Shown: piece after piece, positions 55,128 through 63,351 of the stretch
How positions within the stretch are numbered: position 1 is the stretch's first letter
Layout of the letters: every line of letters starts with the position of its first letter
NCBI RefSeq assembly: GCF_018457175.1
Contig: NZ_JAGFNU010000006.1
Coordinates: forward strand, 1 to 64,000
Length of the DNA stretch: 64,000 nucleotides
Reading direction: 5' to 3'
Origin: Pseudohalocynthiibacter aestuariivivens
Lineage (GTDB): Bacteria; Pseudomonadota; Alphaproteobacteria; Rhodobacterales; Rhodobacteraceae
Notes under the pieces: generated by a model
Seen by the model: only the letters and a program-made list of their open reading frames with translations
What the model was told of the DNA's origin: nothing
Databases searched by the model: none
Position numbers and translations under genes: made by a program

Positions 55128-56582
55128 ATGGCAATATCTGAAGAAACATTTTTCCTCGAGAACCGATTCGAGGGCACTCTCCAAAGCCAGATTCAACAAA
55201 TGGTGGCAGAGGGAATTCTGTCTGGACGCTTTCGACCCGGTGAAAAAATGCCCTCTTCGCGGAAGCTGGCCAAACATCTCGGTGTGTCGCGGCTGACCGT
55301 GACGCTTGCATATAACGAGCTCATATCTGACGACTACCTGACGTCGCATGGCCGCTCTGGTTACTTCATATCCCAAAGTGCGCCTCCACCACCGGAGTTT
55401 TCAGCTGGTCATTCCCGAGACAGCGTTGACTGGTCGCGCGCAATTGGACGGCGGTTTTCCGGCGCTCGATTGGTTGAGAAACCGGTTGACTGGGAGGCGT
55501 TCCCTTATCCCTTTGTCTATGGGCAAGCGGACCCAACGCTGTTTGATCAGCAAAACTGGCGCCTTTGTGCGCTTCAGGCACTCGGCCGCAAGGACTTTTC
55601 AAGCCTGACGGCAGACTATGCCGAAAGGGATGACCCGAAGCTGGTTGAGTTTATCGCGCGTCACACGCTCCCGCGGCGCGGAATATTAGCACGCCCAGAA
55701 GAAATCCTGATCACTATAGGGGCGCAAAACGCCCTCTGGCTTGCTGCACAGATACTCCTGACGCAACGACGTACCGCAGCTTATGAAAACCCCTGCTATC
55801 CGGGTTTGCGAGAAATTTTAACTCAGGCGCGGTGTCATCTGGCCCCTATCCCAGTTGACGATGATGGTCTTCCACCCGACCTGCTGCCAGACGAAACGGA
55901 CGTCGTCTTTACGACTCCAAGCCATCAGTGCCCAACCTCGACAACAATGTCGCTTAAACGCAGGCAGACATTGCTGGAACGCGCACGTGAACGGGATTTT
56001 CTGGTCGTTGAAGACGACTATGAGTTTGAAATGTCGTTCCTGACCAAAGCATCACCAGCGCTTAAGTCTCTGGATGAAGATGGTCGCGTTATCTATGTAG
56101 GCTCTTTTTCCAAATCCCTTTTTCCGGGACTGAGGTTGGGGTATCTGGTCGGTTCTGCACCATTTATTCAGGAAGCCCGCGCGCTCCGATCCTCGGTCCT
56201 GCGCCATATACCCGGTCACACGCAGCGTACCACCGCCTATTTTCTGTCGCATGGACACTATGATGCTCTCGTGCGCCGTATTCGAAATGCGCTTCATGAA
56301 CGGCGTGAATTGATGGACCAGGAAATCCGCAAGCATGGCCTTTCCATCGCTGGGCGTGCCAGCTTTGGCGGGTCTTCGTTCTGGATGTCGACCGGGCCTG
56401 GCATTGACGTCGACGATCTGACAACCCGCCTCAAGGCACGGGGCGTCTTAATTGAACCCGGAACACCGTTTTTTGAAACGGCCGATGAAGGACGAGAATA
56501 CTTTCGTCTTGCCTATTCTTCGATACCGCTTGCTAAGATTCCCAAGGGCATCGCCATTCTTGCTGAAGAAATGGGCCGCTAA
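55128..56582 (+). CDS. tauR: MocR-type regulator TauR (GntR helix-turn-helix fused to aminotransferase fold)
   Basis: A 484-residue regulator. Residues 10-85 form a GntR winged helix (RPGEKMPSSRKLAKHLGVSR followed by LTVTLAYNELI). The rest resembles class I aminotransferases, with the PLP lysine in VGSFSKSLFPGLRLGYL and the PLP-phosphate region near GAQNALWLAAQ. In TauR taurine reacts with the bound PLP to activate the taurine genes. It diverges from tauABC and lies just before xsc, as in other Rhodobacterales. No tpa gene follows, though it does in many relatives. Confidence 0.93.
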   Translation: MAISEETFFLENRFEGTLQSQIQQMVAEGILSGRFRPGEKMPSSRKLAKHLGVSRLTVTLAYNELISDDYLTSHGRSGYFISQSAPPPPEFSAGHSRDSVDWSRAIGRRFSGARLVEKPVDWEAFPYPFVYGQADPTLFDQQNWRLCALQALGRKDFSSLTADYAERDDPKLVEFIARHTLPRRGILARPEEILITIGAQNALWLAAQILLTQRRTAAYENPCYPGLREILTQARCHLAPIPVDDDGLPPDLLPDETDVVFTTPSHQCPTSTTMSLKRRQTLLERARERDFLVVEDDYEFEMSFLTKASPALKSLDEDGRVIYVGSFSKSLFPGLRLGYLVGSAPFIQEARALRSSVLRHIPGHTQRTTAYFLSHGHYDALVRRIRNALHERRELMDQEIRKHGLSIAGRASFGGSSFWMSTGPGIDVDDLTTRLKARGVLIEPGTPFFETADEGREYFRLAYSSIPLAKIPKGIAILAEEMGR

Positions 56583-56639
56583 GGGAGCCCGCAAAGACTG
56601 TACAAGACCGAGTGCTGCAAATTCAACGTTGACAAAAAC

Positions 56640-56674
56640 TTCCGTTAATGAGACTTAAGGTCTCATTAACGGAA
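56640..56674 (+). promoter_or_regulatory. Perfect palindrome with 15-bp arms upstream of xsc
   Basis: TTCCGTTAATGAGAC, then TTAAG, then GTCTCATTAACGGAA. The arms match at every base. It lies after the tauR stop and 115 bases before the xsc start, right next to a TTGACA hexamer (56629-56634). It may be the tauR terminator, but no T run follows, or an operator for xsc. Confidence 0.6.
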
Positions 56675-56677
56675 ATG

Positions 56678-56710
56678 CTGGCTATAGAGTGCACCCAAAA
56701 CTGGACCTAC
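56678..56710 (+). promoter_or_regulatory. Putative TauR boxes upstream of xsc
   Basis: GCTGGCTATA and ACTGGACCTA carry CTGG cores at 56678-56681 and 56701-56704, 23 bases apart. The spacing equals that of two boxes before tauR (55087 and 55110), and CTGGACCTA resembles the TauR motif recalled from Rhodobacter. They lie 80-110 bases before xsc. Binding is inferred. Confidence 0.45.
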
Positions 56711-56789
56711 ATGAAGGCAAAGCTAAGCAGTAGCCTACGCGCTGAAATCATATAAATTGGCCCAGCCCGCCACGTCGAGGAGACACCGC

Positions 56790-58559
56790 ATGAAAATGAC
56801 AACTGAAGAAGCCTTTGTAAAAACCCTCCAGATGCATGGGATCGAACATGCCTTCGGTATCATCGGCTCGGCAATGATGCCGATTTCCGATATCTTTGGC
56901 AAAGCCGGTATCACCTTCTGGGATTGTGCACATGAAGGCTCCGGCGGCATGATGGCGGACGGATACACCCGTGCCACCGGCAAGATGTCAATGATGATCG
57001 CTCAGAACGGACCGGGCATCACCAACTTTGTGACCGCCGTAAAAACCGCTTACTGGAACCACACTCCCGTACTGCTCGTGACACCACAAGCCGCGAACAA
57101 GACTATGGGTCAAGGTGGCTTTCAGGAAGTCGAGCAAATGGCCGCGTTCGAAGACATGGTATGCTATCAGGAAGAAGTCCGCGACCCTACCCGTATGGCC
57201 GAGGTTCTGAACCGCGTTATTCTGAACGCCAAACGCTACAGCGCCCCGGCACAGATCAACGTGCCACGCGACTACTTCACGCAGGTCGTTGACATCGAAC
57301 TGCCTCAGATCGTCGAATTCGAAACCCCGGCCGGCGGTGAAGCCGCACTGGATCAGGCCGCTGAATTGCTGTCAAATGCCAAGTTCCCTGTAATCCTGAA
57401 CGGCGCCGGCGTTATTCTTGCCGACGCAATTCCGGCGTCCGCCGCTCTGGCTGAAAGACTTGATGCACCCGTCTGCTGTGGTTACCAGCACAATGATGCC
57501 TTCCCGGGCTCTCACCCGTTGCATGCGGGTCCTCTTGGCTACAATGGCTCGAAAGCAGGTATGCAGCTGATCAATCAGGCTGATGTTGTTTTGTGCCTTG
57601 GCACGCGCCTCAACCCATTCTCAACACTGCCGGGCTATGGAATCGACTACTGGCCCACAAACGCTAAAATCATTCAGGTTGACGTCAAGCCAGAGCGTAT
57701 CGGCCTGACCAAGCCAGTTGCCGTTGGCATCGTGGGCGACGCCAAAAAGGTTGCGGCAACACTGCTGGAAAAACTGTCAGATACTGCAGGCGATGCAGGG
57801 CGTGACGCGCGTAAAGCGAAAATCGCCACAACTAAATCGGCTTGGGCGCAGGAACTCAGCTCGATGGATCACGAGCAGGACGATCCCGGCACCACATGGA
57901 ACGAGCGCGCACGTGCTGCCAAGCCCGACTGGCTCAGCCCACGTCGTGCATGGCGAGCGATTCAGGCCGCGCTACCAAAAGACGCGATCATCTCTTCCGA
58001 TATCGGCAACAACTGCGCTATCGGTAACGCCTACCCGTCGTTTGAAGAAGGCCGTAAATACCTCGCACCAGGTCTATTTGGCCCATGCGGCTATGGCCTG
58101 CCGGCGGTTGTTGGTGCGAAAATCGGCTGCCCCGATGTTCCCGTTGTCGGCTTCTCCGGTGACGGTGCTTTCGGCATCGCAGTAACCGAGCTGACCGCGA
58201 TCGGCCGCAAAGAATGGCCTGCCGTGACCCAGATCGTGTTCCGCAACTACCAGTGGGGAGCCGAAAAACGTAATTCGACACTGTGGTTTGATGACAACTT
58301 CGTCGGCACCGAACTGGACACTCAGGTGTCTTATGCCGGCATCGCCAAGGCCTGCGGCCTGAAAGGTGTTGTCGCGCGTACGATGGACGAACTGACCGAT
58401 GCTCTGGACCAAGCGATCAAGGATCAGAAAAACGGTATCACCACACTGATCGAAGCCATGATAAATCAGGAACTGGGCGAACCGTTCCGTCGCGACGCAA
58501 TGAAAAACCCGGTTGAAGTTGCCGGTATCAGCGCAGACGATATGCGTCCGCAGTCTTAA
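56790..58559 (+). CDS. xsc: Sulfoacetaldehyde acetyltransferase
   Basis: A 589-residue thiamine diphosphate enzyme that splits sulfoacetaldehyde with phosphate into acetyl phosphate and sulfite. The activating glutamate is probably in DCAHEGSGGMMADGY near residue 50. The ThDP-magnesium motif begins VVGFSGDGAFG and ends FRNYQWGAEKRN. LGTRLNPFSTLPGYGIDYWP is typical of Xsc, not of related acetolactate synthases. GAGGAG precedes the ATG at 56790. It is followed by pta, whose product uses the acetyl phosphate. Confidence 0.97.
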   Translation: MKMTTEEAFVKTLQMHGIEHAFGIIGSAMMPISDIFGKAGITFWDCAHEGSGGMMADGYTRATGKMSMMIAQNGPGITNFVTAVKTAYWNHTPVLLVTPQAANKTMGQGGFQEVEQMAAFEDMVCYQEEVRDPTRMAEVLNRVILNAKRYSAPAQINVPRDYFTQVVDIELPQIVEFETPAGGEAALDQAAELLSNAKFPVILNGAGVILADAIPASAALAERLDAPVCCGYQHNDAFPGSHPLHAGPLGYNGSKAGMQLINQADVVLCLGTRLNPFSTLPGYGIDYWPTNAKIIQVDVKPERIGLTKPVAVGIVGDAKKVAATLLEKLSDTAGDAGRDARKAKIATTKSAWAQELSSMDHEQDDPGTTWNERARAAKPDWLSPRRAWRAIQAALPKDAIISSDIGNNCAIGNAYPSFEEGRKYLAPGLFGPCGYGLPAVVGAKIGCPDVPVVGFSGDGAFGIAVTELTAIGRKEWPAVTQIVFRNYQWGAEKRNSTLWFDDNFVGTELDTQVSYAGIAKACGLKGVVARTMDELTDALDQAIKDQKNGITTLIEAMINQELGEPFRRDAMKNPVEVAGISADDMRPQS

Positions 58560-58580
58560 TTGTTCTAAAAACCTCCTTAT

Positions 58581-58610
58581 CGGCCCCCGGAACTTGTTTT
58601 TCGGGGGCCG
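58581..58610 (+). terminator. Hairpin between xsc and pta
   Basis: CGGCCCCCG and CGGGGGCCG form a nine-pair stem around a 12-base loop. It has no T run after it, so it may slow or stabilise the message rather than stop it. It could lower pta output relative to xsc. Confidence 0.5.
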
Positions 58611-58651
58611 GTACTCCCGGCGGCATCGCCGCCTGACCGTGAAATTTACCG

Positions 58652-59593
58652 ATGACCTCGCCATTCCTCACTTCGCGCGAACCGACCTGCCCAGCAGATC
58701 TGATAGAGCGTGCCGCCGCCTTACCCTCTCCGCGTGTCGTGATTGCCCGCGCCGGATCCCCATTGCCAATGCAAGCCGCGTTTGAGGCGACCAAAGCGGG
58801 TCTTATGACCCCGATTTTCACAGGTGAAGCTGCCGATATTTCGCGCGAAGCAGCCGCATTGAACTGGGATATTTCCCAATACCAACTGATCCAAACAAAA
58901 GGCGAGGAAGAAGCTGGCCAAGCTGCTGCCGCACTATGTGGCAATAGACAGGCTGATGTCTTGATGAAAGGCCAGCTTCACACTGACGTTTTCATGAAAT
59001 CGGCCCTCAACCGCGATGCGGGTCTGCGTACAGGTCGCCGCCTTGTTCATATTTTCCATGTCACGCATCCAGATGGTGGACGCCCGCTTTTGATTTCTGA
59101 CGCCGCGGTCAACGTGGCGCCAAACCTTGAAACCCGGCAAGACGCGATCCGCGCGGTTACAACCCTGCTTCAGCAACTTGGCACCGCGCGCCCAAAAATA
59201 GCGATACTCTCGGCAACTGAATCCCCGATCCCCTCTGTCCCGAGCGCGGTAGAAGGCCGTGAACTTTCTGAATGGGCGGCGCAAAACGTGCCTGATGCCG
59301 ATGTATCCGGACCATTGGCGCTTGATTTGATCCTGTCACCAGACTCCGTCGCCGTAAAAGGACTGACCGATGATCCTGTCGCAGGTCAGGCCGACGCTGT
59401 CATTGTGCCGGACATTGTTTCGGGTAACACGCTGTTCAAGGCACTTGTGTATCTGTCTGGTGGATGCGCAGCCGGTCTGGTGCTTGGCGCAAAGGTGCCG
59501 CTGCTGCTGACCAGCCGTGCTGATCCGCCCGCTGCGCGCCTTGCATCCGTAGCGCTTGCCGCAATCCATTGCGCTGGGATAACCCCCGAATGA
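58652..59593 (+). CDS. pta: Phosphate acetyltransferase (short form)
   Basis: A 313-residue enzyme of the phosphate acetyl/butyryltransferase family that turns acetyl phosphate from Xsc into acetyl-CoA. Marks are RVVIARAGSPLPMQAAFEA, ADVLMKGQLHTDVFMKSALN, LISDAAVNVAPNLETRQDAI and the C-terminal VKGLTDDPVAGQADAVIVPD. It lacks the large N-terminal domain of the enterobacterial Pta. Its stop overlaps the sulfite exporter gene (ATGA). Confidence 0.92.
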   Translation: MTSPFLTSREPTCPADLIERAAALPSPRVVIARAGSPLPMQAAFEATKAGLMTPIFTGEAADISREAAALNWDISQYQLIQTKGEEEAGQAAAALCGNRQADVLMKGQLHTDVFMKSALNRDAGLRTGRRLVHIFHVTHPDGGRPLLISDAAVNVAPNLETRQDAIRAVTTLLQQLGTARPKIAILSATESPIPSVPSAVEGRELSEWAAQNVPDADVSGPLALDLILSPDSVAVKGLTDDPVAGQADAVIVPDIVSGNTLFKALVYLSGGCAAGLVLGAKVPLLLTSRADPPAARLASVALAAIHCAGITPE

Positions 59594-60348
59594 ATGCTTT
59601 GGTCGAAATCACCGGGCTGCCAATGCTGCATCTTGTCCTTTTGGGCCTGATCACATTTGTCGCCGGTGTTGTACGTGGCTTTTCAGGGTTTGCTTTGTCA
59701 GCCGTGGTGATGGCGACGGCGCTGTTTATCCTGCCCCCTGTCAAGCTTATCCCGATACTTTGGTTTCTCGAGTTTTCTGCTAATATTCTTATGGTTCGAA
59801 ACGGGATTAAAGAAGCAAATATGACCGTGGTCATGGGGCTTGTCATTGGATCAATCCTTGGTTACCCGATCGGCCTTTCGCTGACTCACAGCCTGCCGGT
59901 TGAAACATCAAAACTGGTTGCGCTATGCATCGTTCTTACGCTCGCCTTTACGCAAATATTGCGCGTTCGCCTGGCCTTCCTTGCAACATTGCCTGGTCTT
60001 TACGGTGCTGGCCTGATTTCAGGTGTCGTCAGTGGCCTTGCCTCTGTCGGGGGAATGGTTGTCGCGCTTTATGTTTTGGCAAGCACGGCGCCCGCACGCG
60101 AAATGCGGGCCTCTTTGGTGATGTATCTGACCGTCTCGCTTATCAGCAGCCTCGTTTTTCTTATCTCCTACGGCATGATGGACCGCGCCACCATTGCCCT
60201 TGGTCTTTTATTCAGTCTTCCAACCATGCTGGGAGTCGCTGTTGGAAAACAGATGTTTTCACCCAGACTTGAACCCTATTACCGCCCTTTTTGCCTAAGC
60301 CTGTTGATGGTATTAGCAGGAACGGGAATCCTAAGATTGGCGACTTAA
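59590..60348 (+). CDS. tauE: TauE/SafE-type sulfite or anion exporter
   Basis: A 252-residue membrane protein with about eight hydrophobic segments. The first is HLVLLGLITFVAGVVRGFSG, a family signature (GFxGFALS follows). TauE/SafE proteins export sulfite or organosulfonates. Placed between pta and soeA, it most probably exports sulfite released by Xsc. It is coupled to pta by an ATGA overlap. Whether export or oxidation dominates depends on conditions. Confidence 0.88.
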   Translation: MNALVEITGLPMLHLVLLGLITFVAGVVRGFSGFALSAVVMATALFILPPVKLIPILWFLEFSANILMVRNGIKEANMTVVMGLVIGSILGYPIGLSLTHSLPVETSKLVALCIVLTLAFTQILRVRLAFLATLPGLYGAGLISGVVSGLASVGGMVVALYVLASTAPAREMRASLVMYLTVSLISSLVFLISYGMMDRATIALGLLFSLPTMLGVAVGKQMFSPRLEPYYRPFCLSLLMVLAGTGILRLAT

Positions 60349-60451
60349 AAGAACATGCGTTTCGTAAAGTCCAAAACAACCAGAATAATAGTCGCGCAAA
60401 CGACAGAATTCAGCTTAAGTGTCTCAAGCATTTACACAGCAGGGAAGCCAT

Positions 60452-63247
60452 ATGTCCTTTAATCAGCCAGCCCTGGAGACCTCCCCAAAGGTTTCTGACG
60501 AAATCCGCAAGACGACATGTTACATGTGTGCCTGTCGCTGTGGGATTAATGTGCATCTTAAGGACGGCAAGGTCGCCTATATCGAAGGCAATCGTGATCA
60601 CCCTGTGAACAAGGGTGTGCTTTGTGCCAAAGGGTCTGCGGGCATTATGCAGGTCAATGCACCCTCGCGCCTGCGCGCACCCCTAAAGCGGGTTGGCCCG
60701 CGCGGTTCTGGCGAATTCGAAGAAATCAGTTGGGAAGAGGCGCTGAGCCTCGCGACAAGCTGGCTGCAGCCGATCCGCCATGAAGCCCCGGAAAAGCTCG
60801 CCTTTTTTACCGGGCGCGATCAGTCGCAATCTTTCACATCCTTCTGGGCGCAGGGGTTTGGCACCCCAAACTACGCGGCACACGGTGGGTTCTGCTCGGT
60901 CAATATGGCCGCAGCGGGAATCTACACGATGGGTGGTGCGTTTTGGGAGTTCGGTCAGCCTGACTGGGATCACACAAAACTGTTCATGCTGTTTGGTGTT
61001 GCCGAAGACCATGATTCAAACCCGATCAAAATGGGCCTTGGTAAAATCAAGGCCAATGGTGCCAAGGTCATCGGCGTGAACCCGATCCGGTCCGGCTATA
61101 ACGCGATTGCTGATGAATGGGTCGGCATCACACCCGGCACCGATGGTCTGTTCATTCTGTCGCTCATACATGAATTGATAAAGGCGGGTAAGATCGACCT
61201 CGACTACCTGTCGCGTTACACCAATGCCCCGGTTCTGATTGATGCTGAAACCGGGCTTCTGATGCGGGATAAAAACGGCAAGCAACTTGTCGTTGATCGT
61301 AAAACCCGCAAACTGGCGCCCTTTGACAAGCGCGGCGTTCGCCCTGACCTTGCAGCCACGCACGAAGGCAACCGCACGGTTTTCCAACTGATGGCCGAGC
61401 GTTATCTGGACGAACAATATGCACCAGAAGCCGTTGCCGAACGTTGCGGCATCCCTGCTGGGCGCATTCGCAAAATCGCGGCTGAAATTGCCCGTGTCGC
61501 CTTTGACGAGGCCATTGTGCTTGAGCGGCCGTGGACAGATTTTCGCGGTGAGAAACACGCTCAGATGACGGGTCGGCCAGTCTCTTTCCATTCTATGCGC
61601 GGAGTGTCAGCGCATTCCAACGGGTTCCAGACCTGTCGCGCGCTGCACGTGCTGCAAATCATTCTTGGTACGGTCGAGGTGCCCGGCGGCTTCCGCTTCA
61701 AACCGCCCTATCCAAAACCGGTGGAGGCGCACCCGACTCCGCATTGCCATTCAAAACCCGACTGCCCGCTTGATGGGCCGCACCTTGGATTTGTGCATGG
61801 GCCTGAGCATCTTGCTCTTAAAGAAGACGGCACAGCGGCGCGCATTGACAAGGCGTTCACCTGGGAAAACCCGATGTCGTCACATGGCCTGATGCATATG
61901 GTGATCTCTAACGCCCATGCAGGGGACCCATACAAGATCGACACGCTGTTCATGTATATGGCGAATATGTCTTGGAATTCATCGATGAACACCGGCGGTG
62001 TCATGCAGATGCTGACGGACACGGATGAAAACGGTGACTACGTTATTCCGCACATCATCTATTCGGACGCTTACAGTTCAGAAATGGTGGCCTATGCTGA
62101 TCTCATTCTGCCGGACACCACCTATCTTGAACGGCATGATTGTATCTCGCTGCTTGACCGCCCGATCTGCGAGGCGGACGGTGCGGCAGATGCGATCCGC
62201 TGGCCGCTGATAGAACCTGACCGCGATGTACGCGGCTTCCAATCTGTTCTGGTCGACCTTGCAAACCGCATGAAACTTCCCGGCTTTGTAAACGAAGATG
62301 GCTCTGCCAAATACAAAGATTACGCCGATTATATCGTGAACCACGAACGCCGCCCGGGCATTGGCCCGCTTGCAGGTTTCCGCGGGGACGGGTCTGAGTC
62401 AGGCCGGGGTGCCGTAAACCCCGATCAGCTTGATCGCTACATTGAAAACGGTGGCTTTTTTGTCGAGCATATCCCAACAGAGGCAAGTTACTATAAACCG
62501 TGGAACACAGCCTATCAGGACTGGGCGGTTGGCATGGGTATCTATGATGCGCCCCAGCCTTACCTGTTCCAGCTTTATGTCGAGCCGATGCGCAAATTCC
62601 AGCGCGCCGCCGAAGGGCATGGCGAGCGCCAGCCGCCAGAGCATCTACGCAAACGCATCATCGACACGATGGACCCGCTGCCAATCTGGTATGCACCGTT
62701 TGAAGACAGCAATGTTGATACGGAAAAATTCCCGATCCACGCGCTGACCCAGCGCCCGATGGCGATGTATCATTCGTGGGGAACGCAGAATGCATGGCTG
62801 CGTCAGATTCACGGTGTGAACCCGCTTTATGTACCAACAAAGATTTGGGAAGAGCATGGCTTTGCCGACGGTGACTGGGCGCGTGTCACCTCGGCCCATG
62901 GTGAAATTACGGTTCCGGTCGCACTTATGGCTGCACTGAACGAAAAAACAATCTGGACGTGGAACGCGATTGGCAAGCGCAAAGGCACCTGGGCCCTGGA
63001 TGAGAACGCACCAGAGGCCACCAAAGGCTTCCTGCTCAACCATTTGATTCACGAGCTTCAACCCCCCAAAGGCGATGGAATGCGCTGGTCAAATTCCGAT
63101 CCGATCACAGGTCAGGCCGCTTGGTTTGATCTCAGGGTGAAGATTGAAAAGGCCATTGCCCCAAGTGAATCACAGCCCGTCTTCGACCCGATCAAATCAC
63201 CGGTCGGGAAAGGTGCAAAAAATCTGACGTGGAAGGTGGGGAAATGA
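60452..63247 (+). CDS. soeA: Sulfite dehydrogenase molybdopterin subunit SoeA
   Basis: A 931-residue complex iron-sulfur molybdoenzyme subunit. The N-terminal [4Fe-4S] motif is CYMCACRCGINVH and later GVLCAKGSAG. It shows the bis-MGD fold with FTGRDQSQSFTSFWAQGFG and, near the end, the MGD dinucleotide domain (FADGDWARVTSAHGEITVPV). There is no twin-arginine signal, so it works on the cytoplasmic side, as Soe does. SoeABC oxidises sulfite to sulfate and passes electrons to quinone. Other CISM members (such as polysulfide reductase) are similar; the sulfonate context decides. The ATG at 60452 follows AGGGAAG. Confidence 0.92.
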   Translation: MSFNQPALETSPKVSDEIRKTTCYMCACRCGINVHLKDGKVAYIEGNRDHPVNKGVLCAKGSAGIMQVNAPSRLRAPLKRVGPRGSGEFEEISWEEALSLATSWLQPIRHEAPEKLAFFTGRDQSQSFTSFWAQGFGTPNYAAHGGFCSVNMAAAGIYTMGGAFWEFGQPDWDHTKLFMLFGVAEDHDSNPIKMGLGKIKANGAKVIGVNPIRSGYNAIADEWVGITPGTDGLFILSLIHELIKAGKIDLDYLSRYTNAPVLIDAETGLLMRDKNGKQLVVDRKTRKLAPFDKRGVRPDLAATHEGNRTVFQLMAERYLDEQYAPEAVAERCGIPAGRIRKIAAEIARVAFDEAIVLERPWTDFRGEKHAQMTGRPVSFHSMRGVSAHSNGFQTCRALHVLQIILGTVEVPGGFRFKPPYPKPVEAHPTPHCHSKPDCPLDGPHLGFVHGPEHLALKEDGTAARIDKAFTWENPMSSHGLMHMVISNAHAGDPYKIDTLFMYMANMSWNSSMNTGGVMQMLTDTDENGDYVIPHIIYSDAYSSEMVAYADLILPDTTYLERHDCISLLDRPICEADGAADAIRWPLIEPDRDVRGFQSVLVDLANRMKLPGFVNEDGSAKYKDYADYIVNHERRPGIGPLAGFRGDGSESGRGAVNPDQLDRYIENGGFFVEHIPTEASYYKPWNTAYQDWAVGMGIYDAPQPYLFQLYVEPMRKFQRAAEGHGERQPPEHLRKRIIDTMDPLPIWYAPFEDSNVDTEKFPIHALTQRPMAMYHSWGTQNAWLRQIHGVNPLYVPTKIWEEHGFADGDWARVTSAHGEITVPVALMAALNEKTIWTWNAIGKRKGTWALDENAPEATKGFLLNHLIHELQPPKGDGMRWSNSDPITGQAAWFDLRVKIEKAIAPSESQPVFDPIKSPVGKGAKNLTWKVGK

Positions 63248-63351
63248 GTTTGAATTCTTACAAGTTCCACTGCTCAGCACCTTTAAAGTTTTGCAAAACC
63301 CCCGGTTTCAAAACATTGAAAACTTTAAATTCGGAGGGTCGTCATGACTGA
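63244..63351 (+). CDS. Possible 35-residue ORF coupled to soeA and soeB
   Basis: An ATG overlapping the soeA stop (ATGA) opens a 35-codon frame ending in a TGA that overlaps the soeB start region. The product would be a basic peptide (MSLNSYKFHCSAPLKF and further lysines). The same DNA also folds as a strong hairpin (63282-63329). No ribosome binding site other than coupling is seen, and no family match is apparent, so it may be only chance. Confidence 0.25.
   Translation: MSLNSYKFHCSAPLKFCKTPGFKTLKTLNSEGRHD
63282..63329 (+). repeat. Long inverted repeat between soeA and soeB
   Basis: TTTAAAGTTTTGCAA (63282-63296) pairs with TTGAAAACTTTAAA (63316-63329), 14 pairs with one bulged base, around a 19-base loop. 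It occupies most of the intergenic gap and may set the ratio of SoeA to SoeB or protect the soeA message. Confidence 0.6.
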
